In this document: in pieces, positions 8,742 through 21,672 of the stretch
Layout: each line of letters begins with the position of its first letter
Numbering within the stretch: position 1 is the first letter of the stretch
The notes under the pieces: generated by a model
The model's database searches: none
Seen by the model: the letters and a program-made list of their open reading frames with translations, nothing else
Told to the model about the DNA's origin: nothing
Assembly (NCBI GenBank): GCA_947471745.1
Contig: CANJKZ010000971.1
Coordinates: forward strand, 1,546,001 to 1,610,000
Direction: 5' to 3'
From: Closterium sp. Naga37s-1
Lineage: Eukaryota; Streptophyta; Zygnematophyceae; Desmidiales; Closteriaceae
Length of the DNA: 64,000 nt
Translations under genes and position numbers: made by a program

Positions 8742-11695
8742 CGGTGGGCCCAAGTCGCTTGCGCAGCCGTGCTTGCCTTGCGTCGAGGGGCGGCAGCGCG
8801 CTGCTCCTCACTCCTCGTTTCCTCCGACCATTGCTCCTCTGCAGATGCTGCACATGGATGTGTGGGGCCCTGCCCCCGTCTTTGGGCCGGTCCGAGAGTG
8901 CTACTTTTTGCTGGTCGTTAACGACTTCAAGTGCTACATCACGGAGTTTCCCTTACAGCGTAAGGGCGATGTCCATACTATTTTGATCCCTTGGATCTGC
9001 GATGTTCTTCGCCGGCTGAGCGCACGGTTCCGACGGGACCTCCCTGTGCCCCGTCTGCACTCTGACCGTGGCGGTGAGTTTTCCTCTCGTCTTCTTGAAG
9101 ACTTTTTTTGCGAGGAGGGCATCACTCAGTCGCTCATGCTTCCAGCCTTTCCACAATAGAATGGGATTGCTAAGCGATTCATTTGCTTGATCATGGAGGT
9201 TGCGCGCACCTCCATGATCCGTGCTGCTGCTCCCCATTTTCTGTGGCCGTTTGCGCATTGCCTTAACCTCTGGCCCCATGTCTCCCAGCCGGAGATCTCG
9301 CCTACCTACTCTGGATGGGGGAGGTTGGTGATGCGTCGGCGTTTCAGGTCTGGGGTTCTCTTGCCCTTGTCCGCCATCCTCCTGCGGGAAAGCTCTCTCC
9401 TCGCACTCTTTGCTGCCCACTGACGCCCCGCCTTGGCAGTTTTACCACCCGGCCATGCGCCAGGTCTTGTCGGCGTCACTTTTTATGAGTCTGTTTGCTT
9501 CTAGTGGCTCTTCCACCACCGCAGTTCCCCGGTGCTCCCCCCACCTCTCTTCCTGGTCCTAGGTTACCCTCCGGTAGACCCTTCCCCCCCTTCGCGTCTT
9601 CCTCCCTCAGGTGTGTCTTAGGTCGCACCATCCCCCTTGGTTGAGTCATTGGAGGTCTCTTCGGGCCCTTCTGGCCCCGCTGAGGGGGGTGATCCTGTTG
9701 CTAACAACACGGCGGCCTCTCGCCGTTCCCCGTGCTTGGAGGCTCCTCTTGGTTTTCCGCCTCGGCCGTCCTCGCTGCCTCTACAGACTGCCATGGTTGA
9801 CTCGGGTGCTGGTACTGGGGGTGCTACTTCTGGGGGTGCTAGTTTTGGGGGTGCTAGAGTTGGTGGTGCTGGAGGTTCTGGTGCTGGAGGTACTGTCGCT
9901 GCTGGCGCTAGAGGTGCTAGGGCTGGCGGTGCTGGAGGGACTGCCGCTGGAGTTTCTAGAGCTGGAGGCACTGGCACTGGAGGTGCTGGAGCTGGTGGTG
10001 CTGGAGGTTTTGGTAGTGGAGGTGCTGCCGTTGGAGGTGCTGAAGGTACTGAAGCTGGAGGTACTAGAGCTAGCGGTAGTGGAGGTTCTGATTTGCAGCA
10101 GTTGTCCGCGCTTCGCCACCTTCTCAGTCTCCCACCTACTGCAACAAGGTTCCCTGTCGCAGGCACTACTCCTCCTTAGCTGTTTCAACCGCTTGACTCG
10201 TCTCAGGCGCTATTGCCTGCTGACTCCCCTCTACCTGCTCCTTTGCGCTACTCCCCGTTGCCCGAGTCCCTGACCAAGTGTTGGGAGCCTAAGTCTTGTG
10301 CTTTCTCTCCTGCTACCTCGCCTGTCCGTGCTCGTGCTTCTCGTGTTCGTCGTTTTCGCCCTCCTCCTGTTCCCAGTGAGCACACTATGGCAGCTCGACC
10401 TTCCACTATTGCACAGCGTCCTGTTCTGCAGTCTCCTCCTTTTTCCTCTCTCCCGCACGTTCCTGACCCTGAGTCTGACCTTGCTCATGCTACTAGTTGG
10501 ACTGTCGCTCATCTACCAGCCGCGGTTTTCACAGACCTTATGTTTGAGTCTGCTTGCTGCACCTGCCTTGGTCACTGAGCTCGTTGAATTTCCTGCTGTG
10601 TGTCGCCTTCACTACACCGCGAGTCTCGTTTCTGACTCTTGACTCTCCCTGTCCTCCATCCGTTGGGGGTGAGCTTGCTCCTGGCTGTGATATCATTAAG
10701 GACAGGCAGTTTGAGCTCGAGTGTCTTGCGGCTGCTGTGCCTCGTCTCGCTGCCATGCTGCTTGCCCTTGAGGTTGACCCGGATGCACCAGACATTCCGA
10801 CCCCACGCTCGTATGCAGAGGCAATCATGGGTCAGTACTCCTCTCAAGGGCAGTTAGCCATGGCACAGAGATGGCGACCACAGGGCACCTAGACGCTTCT
10901 TGGGCTAACGACCAGGCGACTCAATGGTCGTTGCAGAGTTACACTTTTAGGTTCGGCTCTGGTTCTGACTCGTGGAGGTCCACTCGTTCGTCTTCTGTGC
11001 TTGGTTCCAGCACTGAGGCCAAGATCTACGCTGGGGCTATGGGTGCACAAGAGTTATGCTCGCTGACCTACTTGCTGACCGACTTGGGTGAGCGGCCTCG
11101 TTCTCCCCCGGTTCTGTACGTTGACAAAAAGGCCATGATTGCTTTGTGTCGAGAGCAGAGACTAGAGCACAGAACGAAGCACATCGCTCTTCGTTACATT
11201 CTTGCGCGAGAGCTGCAGCGTTGTCAACTTCCCCTTGTTAACGTGGCCTCTCGGGCCAACACTGCTGATATCTTCACCAAGGCCCTTGGGTCTGGTAATC
11301 ATCAACGTTTCTGCACTTCTCTAGGCCTTGTGCCTACCCCGCCTCACGTGCTTACTGCTTGACTTTCCCTTGTATTGTGTTCTTTACAAATACTTGCATG
11401 ATTACCCTTGCTAGGTTTTGATCATTGTACAGCATGTGCATTTCACATCTCTGCATGTGAACTGGCCTTGTGGCCACTTGCTTGTGCTCAGACTATGTGG
11501 TGACTTTGTGATCCACCCTTCGCTTTGCTTTGTTACCTCTTGTTGTCCCCCACTTCGCTCATGGGGGTGTGTCAAACAATATTTTTGTTAGGTTATAGGC
11601 TACAGTGAGGAACTCGCTATAGGGTACAGCTCAGTTAGGGTTTACTACTTGAATCTCATTGCTGCAAGTCATTCTCATTCCATTGAGCACATCTT
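8742..11695 (+). mobile_element. Copia (Ty1/Copia) retrotransposon remnant, plus strand (fossil)
   Basis: Parts in order: an integrase-core-like block (about 8830-9160, with LHMDVWGPAP and LHSDRGGEFSS), a Gly/Ala-rich linker region (about 9790-10100), and an RNase H-like block (about 10871-11362, with DASWANDQATQ and ANTADIFTKAL). A 3' untranslated stretch and an LTR beginning TGTCAAAC at 11576 follow. The RNase H block is closely related to that of the element at 43.9-47.1 kb. The element is badly broken, with more than five breaks, and is clearly older than the 44-47 kb copy. Confidence 0.8.
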
Positions 11696-11759
11696 TGACA
11701 GTTGTTGCTTTTATTGTCACCGTTGCTGTTGATTTTGCTGCTACTACTGCTGTTGCTAT

Positions 11760-12335
11760 TGTTGTGTGCATATATGCGGGTGCATGTGTGTGCGTGTGTG
11801 TGTGCAAGTGTATATGTGCGCATGTGTGTACGTGTGTATGTATGTGTGCGTGTATATGTGTGTCTATATATGTATGTGTCTCTCTGTGTGTGTTTGTGTG
11901 TGTGTGTATCTGTGTGTGTACGTGTGTGTGTATGTACGTGCGTGTATATATGTGTGTGTATATGTGTGTGTATGTGTGTGTGTGTATGTGTGTATTTATG
12001 TCTGTCTCTATGTTTGTATTTGTATATGTGTGTGTGTATGTATGTATGTATGTATGTATGTGTGTCTGTGAGTGTGTATGTATGTGCGTGTGTGCGTGCG
12101 TGCGTGCATGTATGTGCGTATGTGTGTGCGCGTGTGTGTGTGTATGTGTGTGTGTGTGTGTGTGTGTGCGTGTGCGTGTGCGTGCGTGTGCGTGTGTGTG
12201 TGCGTGCGTGTGTGTGCGTGTGTATCTGTGTGTGTGTGTCTGTGTGTGTCTGTGTGTGTGTGTACGTGTGCGTGTGTGTGTGTGTATGTGTGTGTGTGTA
12301 TGTGTGTCTATGTGTGTGTATGTGTGTATGTGTGA
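11760..12335. repeat. Long (TG)n-rich microsatellite
   Basis: This is about 575 bp of tgtgtg with interspersed tgta, tgcg and tgtc. All forward frames are open because the tract has no TAA/TAG/TGA, giving Cys/Val-rich pseudo-ORFs that I reject as genes. Confidence 0.95.
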
Positions 12336-12824
12336 GAGAAAGAGAGGAAAGAAGAGGGCAGAGGCAAGCGCAATGGAAGAAGTAGAGCAGGAAGATGCAG
12401 TGGCAGTAAGCAGAGTAGTTGTAGATGCAGCTGCGTCATATGCACAGCCACGATAGATTCAGCAGCGGCATATGCTGCGGGAGTGGGTGCTGTGGCTGCA
12501 ACAGGCAGGAGCGCAGTAGGGCTAAACGACAACATAAGCGGATGCGTTCAGCAGGAAGTAGTAGTCGGTACTCAACGATGGGGCCAGATGGGGCAATAGC
12601 AAGCTCCACGGTGGCACCATGCAGCCACTACAGATGCACAGCAGGCTCGGCAAGCACGGCACGCGGCGCAGGAAGGGCAGGGGTAGCGGAAGTGAGAGGA
12701 GGAGGAAAGGAGACTGAGAGGAGGAGGAGGAGGAGAAAGAGAGGAGAGATTGAAGGGCCGGTGTGCGCGAATTTCTGGACATTCCCGCCACTCTCCCACC
12801 CTCCCCCCTACAGCGGCAAACGCG

Positions 12825-12828
<4 letters not shown>

Positions 12829-12909
<81 letters not shown>
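12829..12909. repeat. (GA)n microsatellite, about 40 units
   Basis: An almost perfect gagaga tract lies between two related GC-rich stretches that each contain cagcggcaa(a/g)cg. Confidence 0.95.
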
Positions 12910-12912
<3 letters not shown>

Positions 12913-13504
12913 AGGTGGGCAGCGGCTGATGCTACATGGTCGTTTCCGCCACCCCCTCACCCTCCTCCTTCTCTCCCCCCCACCCGCCCACAGCGGCAAG
13001 CGTGGTAGGGAGAGGGAGGAGTGAGCGAGCAGCGGTGCAGTGGCGGGGCGTCAGCAATGGCGTCAACCATCCCTGCTACCCCCGACATCTCCTCCACGAC
13101 GGCGGCAGCTGACGCACGCGCAGCCGCTGCAGGCGTGGCAATAGCAAACACGGCAGCAGCCAGTGCGGCAACTGCCATTGCCGTAGCAGAAGGCACGGTA
13201 TATGGAGTCATGGCAGCAGCACATGCAGTAGTTTTAATCGCGGCGGCTAGAGTTGCGGCTGCAGTGGGGTCGTTATGGGCCACATGATCGGGCAGCATGA
13301 CGGAGAGGGCGATCAGGGCGGTACAACATAGCAGGCAACGGGCCAGCATGACGAACGCAGGCGCTGCAGGCTCATGCGCCAACAACAGCGATCGCGCAAC
13401 AGCTGCGGTACTCACGCACCAGCATCAGCGTGCACGTCCGCATGGGTGCCTTTGAATAAGAGAAATTTGAAGGCTTAGACCATGGAACGAGTGGATCTGA
13501 TACC
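12910..13504. other. GC-rich, Ala-coding low-complexity stretch, no gene called
   Basis: Open frames here are Ala-rich and unsupported by motifs or splice structure. The stretch may be the interior of another LTR element, given the primer-binding-like site next to it at about 13497-13507. Confidence 0.4.
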
Positions 13505-13831
13505 ATATCGGGAAATAAGAGCTTATGGTACATTCCAGGCTCCGGTTAGGCCTGAGGTCAACAACATTCGCCAACCCGTCAGCTTGCACAATTGGCTTAG
13601 AAATTTGTATGAATCTAGGCCACAAACACGGTTAACCAGAGGTTTGACCAGAGTCCGGAATGTACCCTTAGGTTTAGGGAACGGATTAGGAAATGGTGAC
13701 GATAAAAACGATCGAGAGGGAAGAGGGGATCCAACAACTGAGAAAATATGTATTGCAAGAACAAGCAAGGTACACTGATTGGTCGACTGATAAGTGCATT
13801 TATAATTCCACATCATAGCTATACTGCAGAC
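13505..13831 (-). mobile_element. Possible LTR remnant (fossil), minus strand
   Basis: On the minus strand a segment starting TGTCTGCAG at 13831 ends next to ATGGTATCAGATCC, which resembles the tRNA-Met primer-binding site (TGGTATCAGAGC) used by plant Copia elements. No partner LTR or coding part is seen. Low confidence; family and age uncertain. Confidence 0.35.
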
Positions 13832-14289
13832 AGTCAGAACGGACTATAATGATGTATTTTACCAGTTCCTATATTTTTTAATATTTCGAGAGTTACCGTT
13901 TTAGCCATTTGTATGATATTCTTGCACATTAGTTTACTCACATTGGATTTTTTTTTGCATTCATCGTAACAGTAACAAATGCTTCGCAGCTGTCGTTTGC
14001 GCTTCCCAACTTCCAGCAGCAACCCAGTTCCCTCCAACCAGACTCCCACTTCCAGTGCCTGCCACGCCCACTGTTCCAACCCAACCACCAGCAAATGAAT
14101 CGGGTCGGTCGTTTTCTTCCCTCCACCCAGGCCAAGATTTCTCCTCATCCCATCTGAACGCGTTTCTCAAATCTGGATCCCGTCGGCTCTTGAATTAGTT
14201 GGTCAGTTTTCCGCTCATTCTTATCTCATTCGAAGGTCTCCATTGCGGGATTTGAAATCTTAGGTGCTAGGTACTTGTGACTAGGAACC

Positions 14290-17018
14290 ATGGGTGGTGG
14301 CTTTAGAGTTCTGCATCTCGTCCGGCCGTTTCTGAACCTTCTGCCGGAGGTGCAGACGGCAGATCGGAAAGTGCCGTTTAGAGAGAAGTTTCTTTACACC
14401 GCCGTGTCGCTCTTTATCTTTCTGGTCTGCAGTCAGCTTCCCCTCTATGGCATCCACGCAGCCACAGGATCAGATCCGTTCTACTGGATGCGTGTTATTA
14501 TGGCGTCCAACCGGGGTACTGTCATGGAGCTGGGAATTACTCCCATTGTCACATCCAGCATGGTGATTCAGCTTCTTGTAGGGTCGAAGCTGATCGAGGT
14601 GGATAACAGCATCAAGGAAGATAGAGAATTGATGTAAGTCGCGGAATGGTTTCTTGACATTGGAACAAAAATTACTGCGAAACTGTTAGGGTCGGCTTGA
14701 CGTCTCTTGGCGTCATACATCGAATATGATCTTCCATCGCGGATCTTTTCGCTGCGTGTATCCGGATCTGCTGTAACATAAAAACCTGAAGTTGTTTTAT
14801 TGCTGGTTCTTTTCCAGCAATGGAGCTCAGAAGCTCCTGGGAGTGCTCATCACTGTCGGAGAAGCTGTCGCATACGTCGTTTCGGGAATGTACGGCGATG
14901 TGCGCGATCTGGGTGCGACGAATGCGATTCTGATCATCGTGCAGCTTTTCTTCGCCGGCATCATCATCATCTGCCTCGACGAGCTCCTGCAGAAGGGATA
15001 CGGCCTTGGATCTGGAATTTCTCTCTTCATCGCTACGAACATCTGGTACGTAGACGCTTGTTTTTGCTCAGCTGACGGTTACGTTCTTCACATTGTCGAC
15101 TTCTGATGAAAACATTGTCTGTCCATACATCCAAATTTGCCTCGCCTAATTCCCCAGTGTTCCATACTATAATTAAACCTAAAGATTTATATTTTGTTTG
15201 GTTTTATATTTGTTTTTACTTCTTATTACCGCAGTGAAAGCATCATCTGGAAGGCATTCAGCCCGACGACCATCAACGCTGGCCGTGGCGCCGAGTTCGA
15301 GGGAGCCGTGATCGCTCTCTTCCACCTGCTCATCACCCGGACCGACAAAGTCCGCGCGCTCAAGGAGGCCTTTTACCGGCAGAACCTGCCAAACGTCACC
15401 AACCTCCTAGCCACCGTACTCGTGTTCCTCATCGTGATCTACTTCCAGGGCTTCCGTGTTGTGCTCCCTGTTCGTTCTAAGAGCGCTAGGGGACAGCAGG
15501 GCTCGTACCCCATCAAGCTCTTTTACACCTCGAACATGCCCATTATTCTGCAGTCGGCTCTCGTCTCCAACCTGTATTTTATCTCGCAGGTACGTTTAGG
15601 GTTCGGCAGGGGAAAATTGAATTGCTATCCTGCTAGATATCGTTTTTTACGTTTCTTTCTGGTCGCAGGGTTTGGCTTCGGTGGTTGTTTCCGTAGTCTT
15701 ATCTAGATGCGTGATTGTGTTGTTGATGTCTGTGCCTATACACAGCTGCTTTATCGGAGGTATGGCGGTTTCATCCTGGTGCGCCTTCTTGGTGTGTGGG
15801 CTGAATCGGAATATTCAAGTTCGGGCCAGCTCATTCCTGTCGGCGGACTTGTCTATTACATGACCCCTCCAGCGAGGTTAGTGTCTCTTTCCAGTGTTGT
15901 TGATATCATTTTTCGCTACTTTCTCCACTAGACAAAATTTCACATTGCATTCCTTCAATTTGTGTTTTTTGCATATAATGCGTGCGGAAAATTCAATTTG
16001 ACGTTACACGATCTAACCAGTGTCTTAATCACCTCCGTTCCGAGCAGCTTGGCGGACATTGCAGTGCATCCCTTCCACGCGCTCTTCTACATTACCTTCA
16101 TGCTCTCCGCCTGTGCGCTCTTCTCCAAGACGTGGATCGAGGTCTCAGGGTCGTCTGCGCGCGACGTGGCGAAGCAACTCAAGGTGAGAAATGTTTTCTG
16201 TTTGACGAGATTAATTTGGGAGAGTGGGCTGGACACCCTGAGGTCCAAAATTAAGGGACTACCTACTATCCGAAGCTCTACAGGATTGGCCGCAGGGGGT
16301 GAATCTGGGACGAGCTAGGAATCCATAGTTTTTACACAGAGTTCCGTAAGCGGAATTGTGGACGTTGGCTGAAAGGAACACTCTTGCTAACAAGAATGAG
16401 CTGACAGGTCTTCGCTCCATGGAGGCATCAAGATTATCCTGGTTGTCCAGCTTAGCTCACGAAGTTTGGGCATTGAGCATAACTCAAGGAAAGGTTTTCA
16501 TTGATCATGCTGTCTGGTTGTCTGACACGCAGTCACATTTTTTCACTTGTTTTGAGACTCTCACCTTCACATCCCCGTCCTTGACGGCATAACCAGCTCA
16601 CAACCTTATCCATGCCCCCCACACCCCCACCCACCTCTGCCAACTTTTCCTGCTTCTCTGCTCCCTTGCCCACCCCCTGTTCTTCCTCCTTATCAACATG
16701 CTGGTTCCCTCTGTCCTTCATGTCATATGGTTCTGCTGTTCTCTTGATCCCTCCTCCACTGGTTCCTTTTGTATGCAGGAGCAACAAATGGTGATGCCTG
16801 GTCATCGTGAATCCAACCTGCAGAAGGAGCTCAACCGTTACATCCCCACAGCCGCTGCTTTTGGTGGGATGTGCATCGGTGCACTGACTGTTGTTGCGGA
16901 CTTCATGGGTGCCATTGGCTCTGGCACGGGAATTCTCCTTGCTGTGACCATCATCTATCAGTACTTCGAGATGTTTGACAAGGAGAGGGCCTCCGAGCTT
17001 GGCCTGTTCGGTTTCTAG
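14290..17018 (+). CDS. SEC61A: SEC61 alpha subunit of the ER protein-conducting channel
   Basis: This is the pore-forming subunit of the Sec61 translocon, which moves nascent secretory and membrane proteins across or into the ER membrane. Six exons (14290-14633, 14818-15045, 15235-15589, 15746-15876, 16048-16183, 16779-17018) have GT-AG borders and compatible phases and give exactly 477 residues, against about 475 in plants. The match to the family is continuous: N-terminus [20 protein letters not shown], the plug/TM2 region [40 protein letters not shown], the cytosolic loop [20 protein letters not shown], and C-terminus ELGLFGF. Ten membrane spans are expected. An S-S-S-G-Q stretch in exon 4 makes it slightly longer than usual. 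Unlike its neighbours, its introns (about 150-600 bp) show no clear exon-edge copies. It looks intact and functional. Confidence 0.97.
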
Positions 17019-17176
17019 GTGTTGTGGTTCTGTCTATTCATAGTCGCTTATTCTTGTCAGTTGGTTAGGATGGGCTTGATTTATGGTATGACTCTTTTTG
17101 GATCTGCAACTGGAATGTAAACCAGTCACTTGTGCACTTGCTCTATGCTAACGTGTTGTTTAGACTAGGCATTTAA

Positions 17177-17404
17177 AGCCCGAGTCTAGAATGGCAACTT
17201 TTCGAGTTCAAGATTCTTGAACTTGAATTCGCCTCCCCTCCCGTCGCCTTTTAGGTGGCTCTCCCTTCCCGCGTCCGTCGCCCACGCATACTCTGAGTGT
17301 CTCCCACGCTCTCCCATCATGTCTCTGGCCTTCACATGACCATCGCTTTCCCAACACCTTTCAAGTTCAGTATTCTTGAAGCCTTACCATTCTAGACTCG
17401 GGCT
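17177..17404. mobile_element. 228-bp inverted-repeat MITE flanked by TTAA
   Basis: Perfect 18-bp terminal inverted repeats (AGCCCGAGTCTAGAATGG at 17177-17194; its complement at 17387-17404) are each flanked by TTAA (17173-17176 and 17405-17408). Looser inverted homology (ttcaagattcttgaac versus ttcagtattcttgaa) continues inward. TTAA target duplications are typical of the piggyBac superfamily. There is no coding capacity, so this would be a non-autonomous copy. It lies between the SEC61A 3' end and the next gene. Confidence 0.8.
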
Positions 17405-17964
17405 TTAAATCGTGGATCCTTGACAGAATGGATTGCTGTGGTAATTAGCAATATTGTTTCAGAGGTTTTGGCAGGTTTTGTCAACAACGTTATTGGATTG
17501 TTGCATATATGCGCTCAGTACATTGACGGTCGTAAATGTGGAAGAACGCGGTACAAGCCCAACGGCTTTTTTGGTCATCGATGTTGTCAACATGCTCCTG
17601 ACGTCATACAGTCCAGTGGTGCTTCTCCACGTGGATCCGCCTCCACCATGATTGATTCGCGACAACGGTTTCCAGCGTCGCTAGTCGCGAAATCCCATTT
17701 TGGCCTCAGGCCACTTCTCGAACTTGCTCGTTACCAGCCATAGTTTCGCATGCAAAGTCGCCCGCACCCCTTGAGCTCATCACAATGGCTATTTTCGAGA
17801 TTGCACTTTCAGGCTCCCACAGCCATTTTCGAGAAGCCCCAGGAGCTCTTCTTCTTGGCACTTCGAGCAGTGGTGGTTCCGTCGCCATTCCATGAAAACG
17901 AGACTCTTTCTCAAATAAAAGCACGCAACATTCTGATCCCCGGGAGTAGAAGCGGCTGTAGACG
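17405..17964. other. Upstream region of the cyclopropane synthase gene
   Basis: No exon recognised. This is the presumed promoter and 5' UTR of the gene starting at 17965. A short inverted similarity between cacagccattttcgag and the downstream ctgcgag-type strings did not hold up as a structure. Confidence 0.4.
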
Positions 17965-20900
17965 ATGAAAGTGGCTGTGGTTGGGTCAGGCGTCGCCGGG
18001 CTCGCAGCGGCATGGCGTCTGAGCAAACAGGGGGTACAGGTGACGGTATTGGAGAAAGACTCGCACATTGGCGGCCACGCGTTCACGTATCGCACGGACG
18101 ATGGCGTCGACGTGGACCTCGGATTCATGGTCTTCAACTCGGTGCGTCCGGCGTGACGTGGCGTGATCTTGTGACGAGGCGTGATCGCATGACATGGCGT
18201 GATCTTGAGAAGTGGGATGCCCTAGTGACGTGATGTGATCTTATGAAGAAACGCCATTCTGTGAGAGGAATGATCTGATCCTTCGGAAGTTGCCTGATGA
18301 ACTTGGATACAACCATGGTGGAATGCCAGCCCCTGAAACCAATGTGGCTCTTCGCAGTCACATGCCGTGCATCGATCGACGCGCTGAAATGCGCCGGTTC
18401 AGAGCGGAATAGCGTCATCGGATAGCAGTGGCGTGGTCAGAAACTTAGGGATCTCAACAGATACGAGTGGCCTCGTCAAAGTGATTGGCCTTGTTCATAT
18501 CATACGAATAGCCTCCCTTAGCCACATTCTCATTGCTGAGACGGCGCTCATTTTGACTGAACCCGCCCGATCGTCTGAAAGCAGCCGGATGATGCATGTC
18601 GAGACGGCATTGCTTTTGTATATGTCGCTCTGCCAAGCCGTTGGTGGTTGCACATTGGGACTCGGTTTCTCGCTTTCTACTCTGGACTATACCGACTACA
18701 TCCATTTGCCATGGAAATTCGAGTCACCCATGAGAAGTTGAGTCACCTGTGACTATCGTTCCCCACACGTGTCACCTTCTTAGAGGAGCTAGGTGGCGAT
18801 AGCATCCTCTCACGAGTCCTCTCCATCCCCCCTCTCCTCCCATGCTTCCTCCCTTCCCCCACACCCCAACTCCAGGTGACCTACCTCAACATACTCTCCT
18901 TCATGTCCATTTCGGTGTCTGTGTCCATTCCAACCCCCCTTTTCCCCTTTTCTCTCCTCCTCCCACTCTATCAGGTGACCTACCCCAACATGCTCTCCTT
19001 TGAGGAGCTGGAGAGCGCAATAGAGCCCTTCCACATGTCCTTCTCGGTGTCCTTCCCTCCCCCTCCCCCACTCGTTCTACCAGGTGACCTACCCCAACAT
19101 GCTCTCCTTCTTCGAGGAACTAGAGGTGGCAATCGAGCCCTCTGACATGTCCTTTTCAGTGTCCGTGCCGCGTTGCGAGTGGGGCAGCAACGGCCTCTCT
19201 GGCCTCTTTGCTTCGCGCCGCAACGCCTTCCGGCCCTCCTTCTGGCTCATGCTGCGCGAGATGACGGTTTTCCACCAAGACGTTCTCAAGTGAGTGTTGC
19301 TTGCCGCTGTTGTTAGTGCAGACTGGATTCAGTGCAGGCTACACCAATGCCCCACTGCTCGCAGTTTTGTTGCAAGAAAATGCCTTTCGGCCCTCCTTCT
19401 GGCTCATGCTTTGAGTGACGACGCTCTTCCACCAGGACGTGCTCAAGTAAGCGGCACATTGCGTAGTTTCCATTATCCATCCACATCTGCCTTGCATGCA
19501 CAACACGTAACAATGCGTGATGACGATTTTCCACCAGACGTGCTCAAGTAAGACCCTTTTGCTCCTGATAGTGCATACATGCTACACGGGTCTGTAGCAC
19601 ACCGTGCTCAGGCTTCACGGTGTTAGTAGGCTCCCCAAGGTGCAAGCCTCTGGAGCGCTGCAGAGGCGGTCAGTTCATGATCTCAATGCGTTTCCACTTT
19701 TCCTTTGATCCTGAACTGAACACCTTGCGCCTTTCTTCCTTTCCACAGCAAACCCGCCAAGGTCGAAGCCTCCGGGTTGTTACACGCAATCAGCTGCTCT
19801 CAACGACACATGAGGAGACGCATTCACAGTGCCTAGAAGATTCTTATGATCCTGAATTGCCGCTCCCGTTTTTCATTCCATTCCTTTCTGTCCTCCTTCC
19901 CACAGCTATCTCGCCAAAGTCGAAGCCTCTGGCGTGCTGCAGAGGCAGTCAGTTGCGCTCAGCGGCAGCAGTAGCAGCAACGGGGCCATACCATCACCTG
20001 CAACACCAGCAGGCAGCAGCTCTCTACTCACAGAGACGCTGGGGCAGTTCCTGAAGGAACGCGGGTACTCCTCCATGTTCTGCGACTGCTACCTGGTCAG
20101 TCTGGACAGCTGTCTTTCTTTCTTTCTTTCTTAAATTAAGGTTTAAGTGAGTGAATCAGCCGGCTCAGGAGAACCAGCTGGCAGCAGCGCCCTGCTCACG
20201 GAGACGTTGGGGCAGTTCCTGAAGGAGCGCGGGTACTCCATGTTCTGCGATTGCTACCTGGTCAGTCCAACACTTGTCTTTCTTTTGAGTGAAGGTTTAA
20301 GTGAGTGCATTCAGCCGGTCCAGCAGCATCAGCAGGCAGCAGCGCCGCCCAACTCAAGGAGACATTGGGGCAGTTCCTGCAGGCTCGGTGATACTCGTCC
20401 ATGTTCTGCGACTGCTTCCTGGTCAGTCTGACAGTTACCAAGCGGTCTCCCTAGTGAATGAATGTTAGGTGAGAGAGTAAATCGGGCACCTTACCAGCAC
20501 CAGTAGGCAGCAGCGTCCTACTCACTTCGACATTGGGGCGTTTTCTGCAGGCCCAGCCCATGGCTACTCCTCCACTCCACGTTCTGTGACTGCTACCTGG
20601 TCAGTTTGACTTTTCAGTGAACAATACGAGGTCTGTGTACTGACTTTTTCCGATGGGCATTGCGTTCTTCTCTCTGTCCACAAACTCGCGTCCCTCCACT
20701 CTTCCCCTGTTGATTTCTAACCCCTCAGCTCCCAATGTGCGCCTCTATATGGTCAAGCGGGTTGGTTGGAGCCAGGAGCTTCAGCGCCCAGTTCTGTTCA
20801 CAGGTGGCACACCTCATGCTGCTTCTCTCTCCCACCTTTTCTTCCCTTTTCTTGTGTCTCAGCTCCCAGTGTGCGCCTCTATATGGTCAACCGGGATAGA

Positions 20901-21588
20901 TGGCGCCCGGAGCTTCAACGCCTTTTCCGTGCTCTCCTTCCTCAAGAACCACCACATGCTGCAGGTTCGTTATAAGCACCACCACATGCTGCAGGTTCGT
21001 TATAAGCACCACCACATGCTGCATGTTCGGCATAAGAACAGCCACATGCTGCAGGTTCGTTATAAGCACCACCACCACATGCTGCAGGTTCGTTATAAGC
21101 ACCGCCACATGCTGCAGGTTCGTTATAAGAACCGCCACATGCTGCAGGTTCATCATGAGAACAACCACATGCTGCAGGTTCGTTATAAGCACCACACGCT
21201 ACAAGGTTCGTTAACCACATGCTGTTCGTTCTAAGCACTACCAAAGGCTGCAGGTTTGTATAAGCAGCACTACTTGTTGCAGGTGCTGCATTCATGCTGG
21301 TTATAATACATCCACGTCCTGCAGGTTCGTTGCTACTTCCGTTGCCGAGTCTTTCCTCATTTGAACGCTTCTTGCACTTACCTTTCCATCTCTCCCCTAA
21401 ACTAAACTCACTCTTTCCCACATTCCAGGGATCCGTTTTTCAACCCATGCTTACTGCCTGTCCTGTGCTCCATGCTCGCCCTACCCTTATCTCTAACCTC
21501 GTTTTCTGCTCTCTCCCCATCGCAGCTGCTCGGGAGACCACAATGGCTGACAGTCTCAGGCAGATCCCAAACCTACGTGAAGAAGGTA

Positions 21589-21672
<84 letters not shown>

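Noticed and set aside
11659-12456. Cys/Val-rich open frames
   Set aside because: These are products of a (TG)n microsatellite that contains no stop codons.
21590-21671. Possible Z-DNA or telomere-like element
   Set aside because: A plain CA repeat; no telomeric TTTAGGG-type units in the window.
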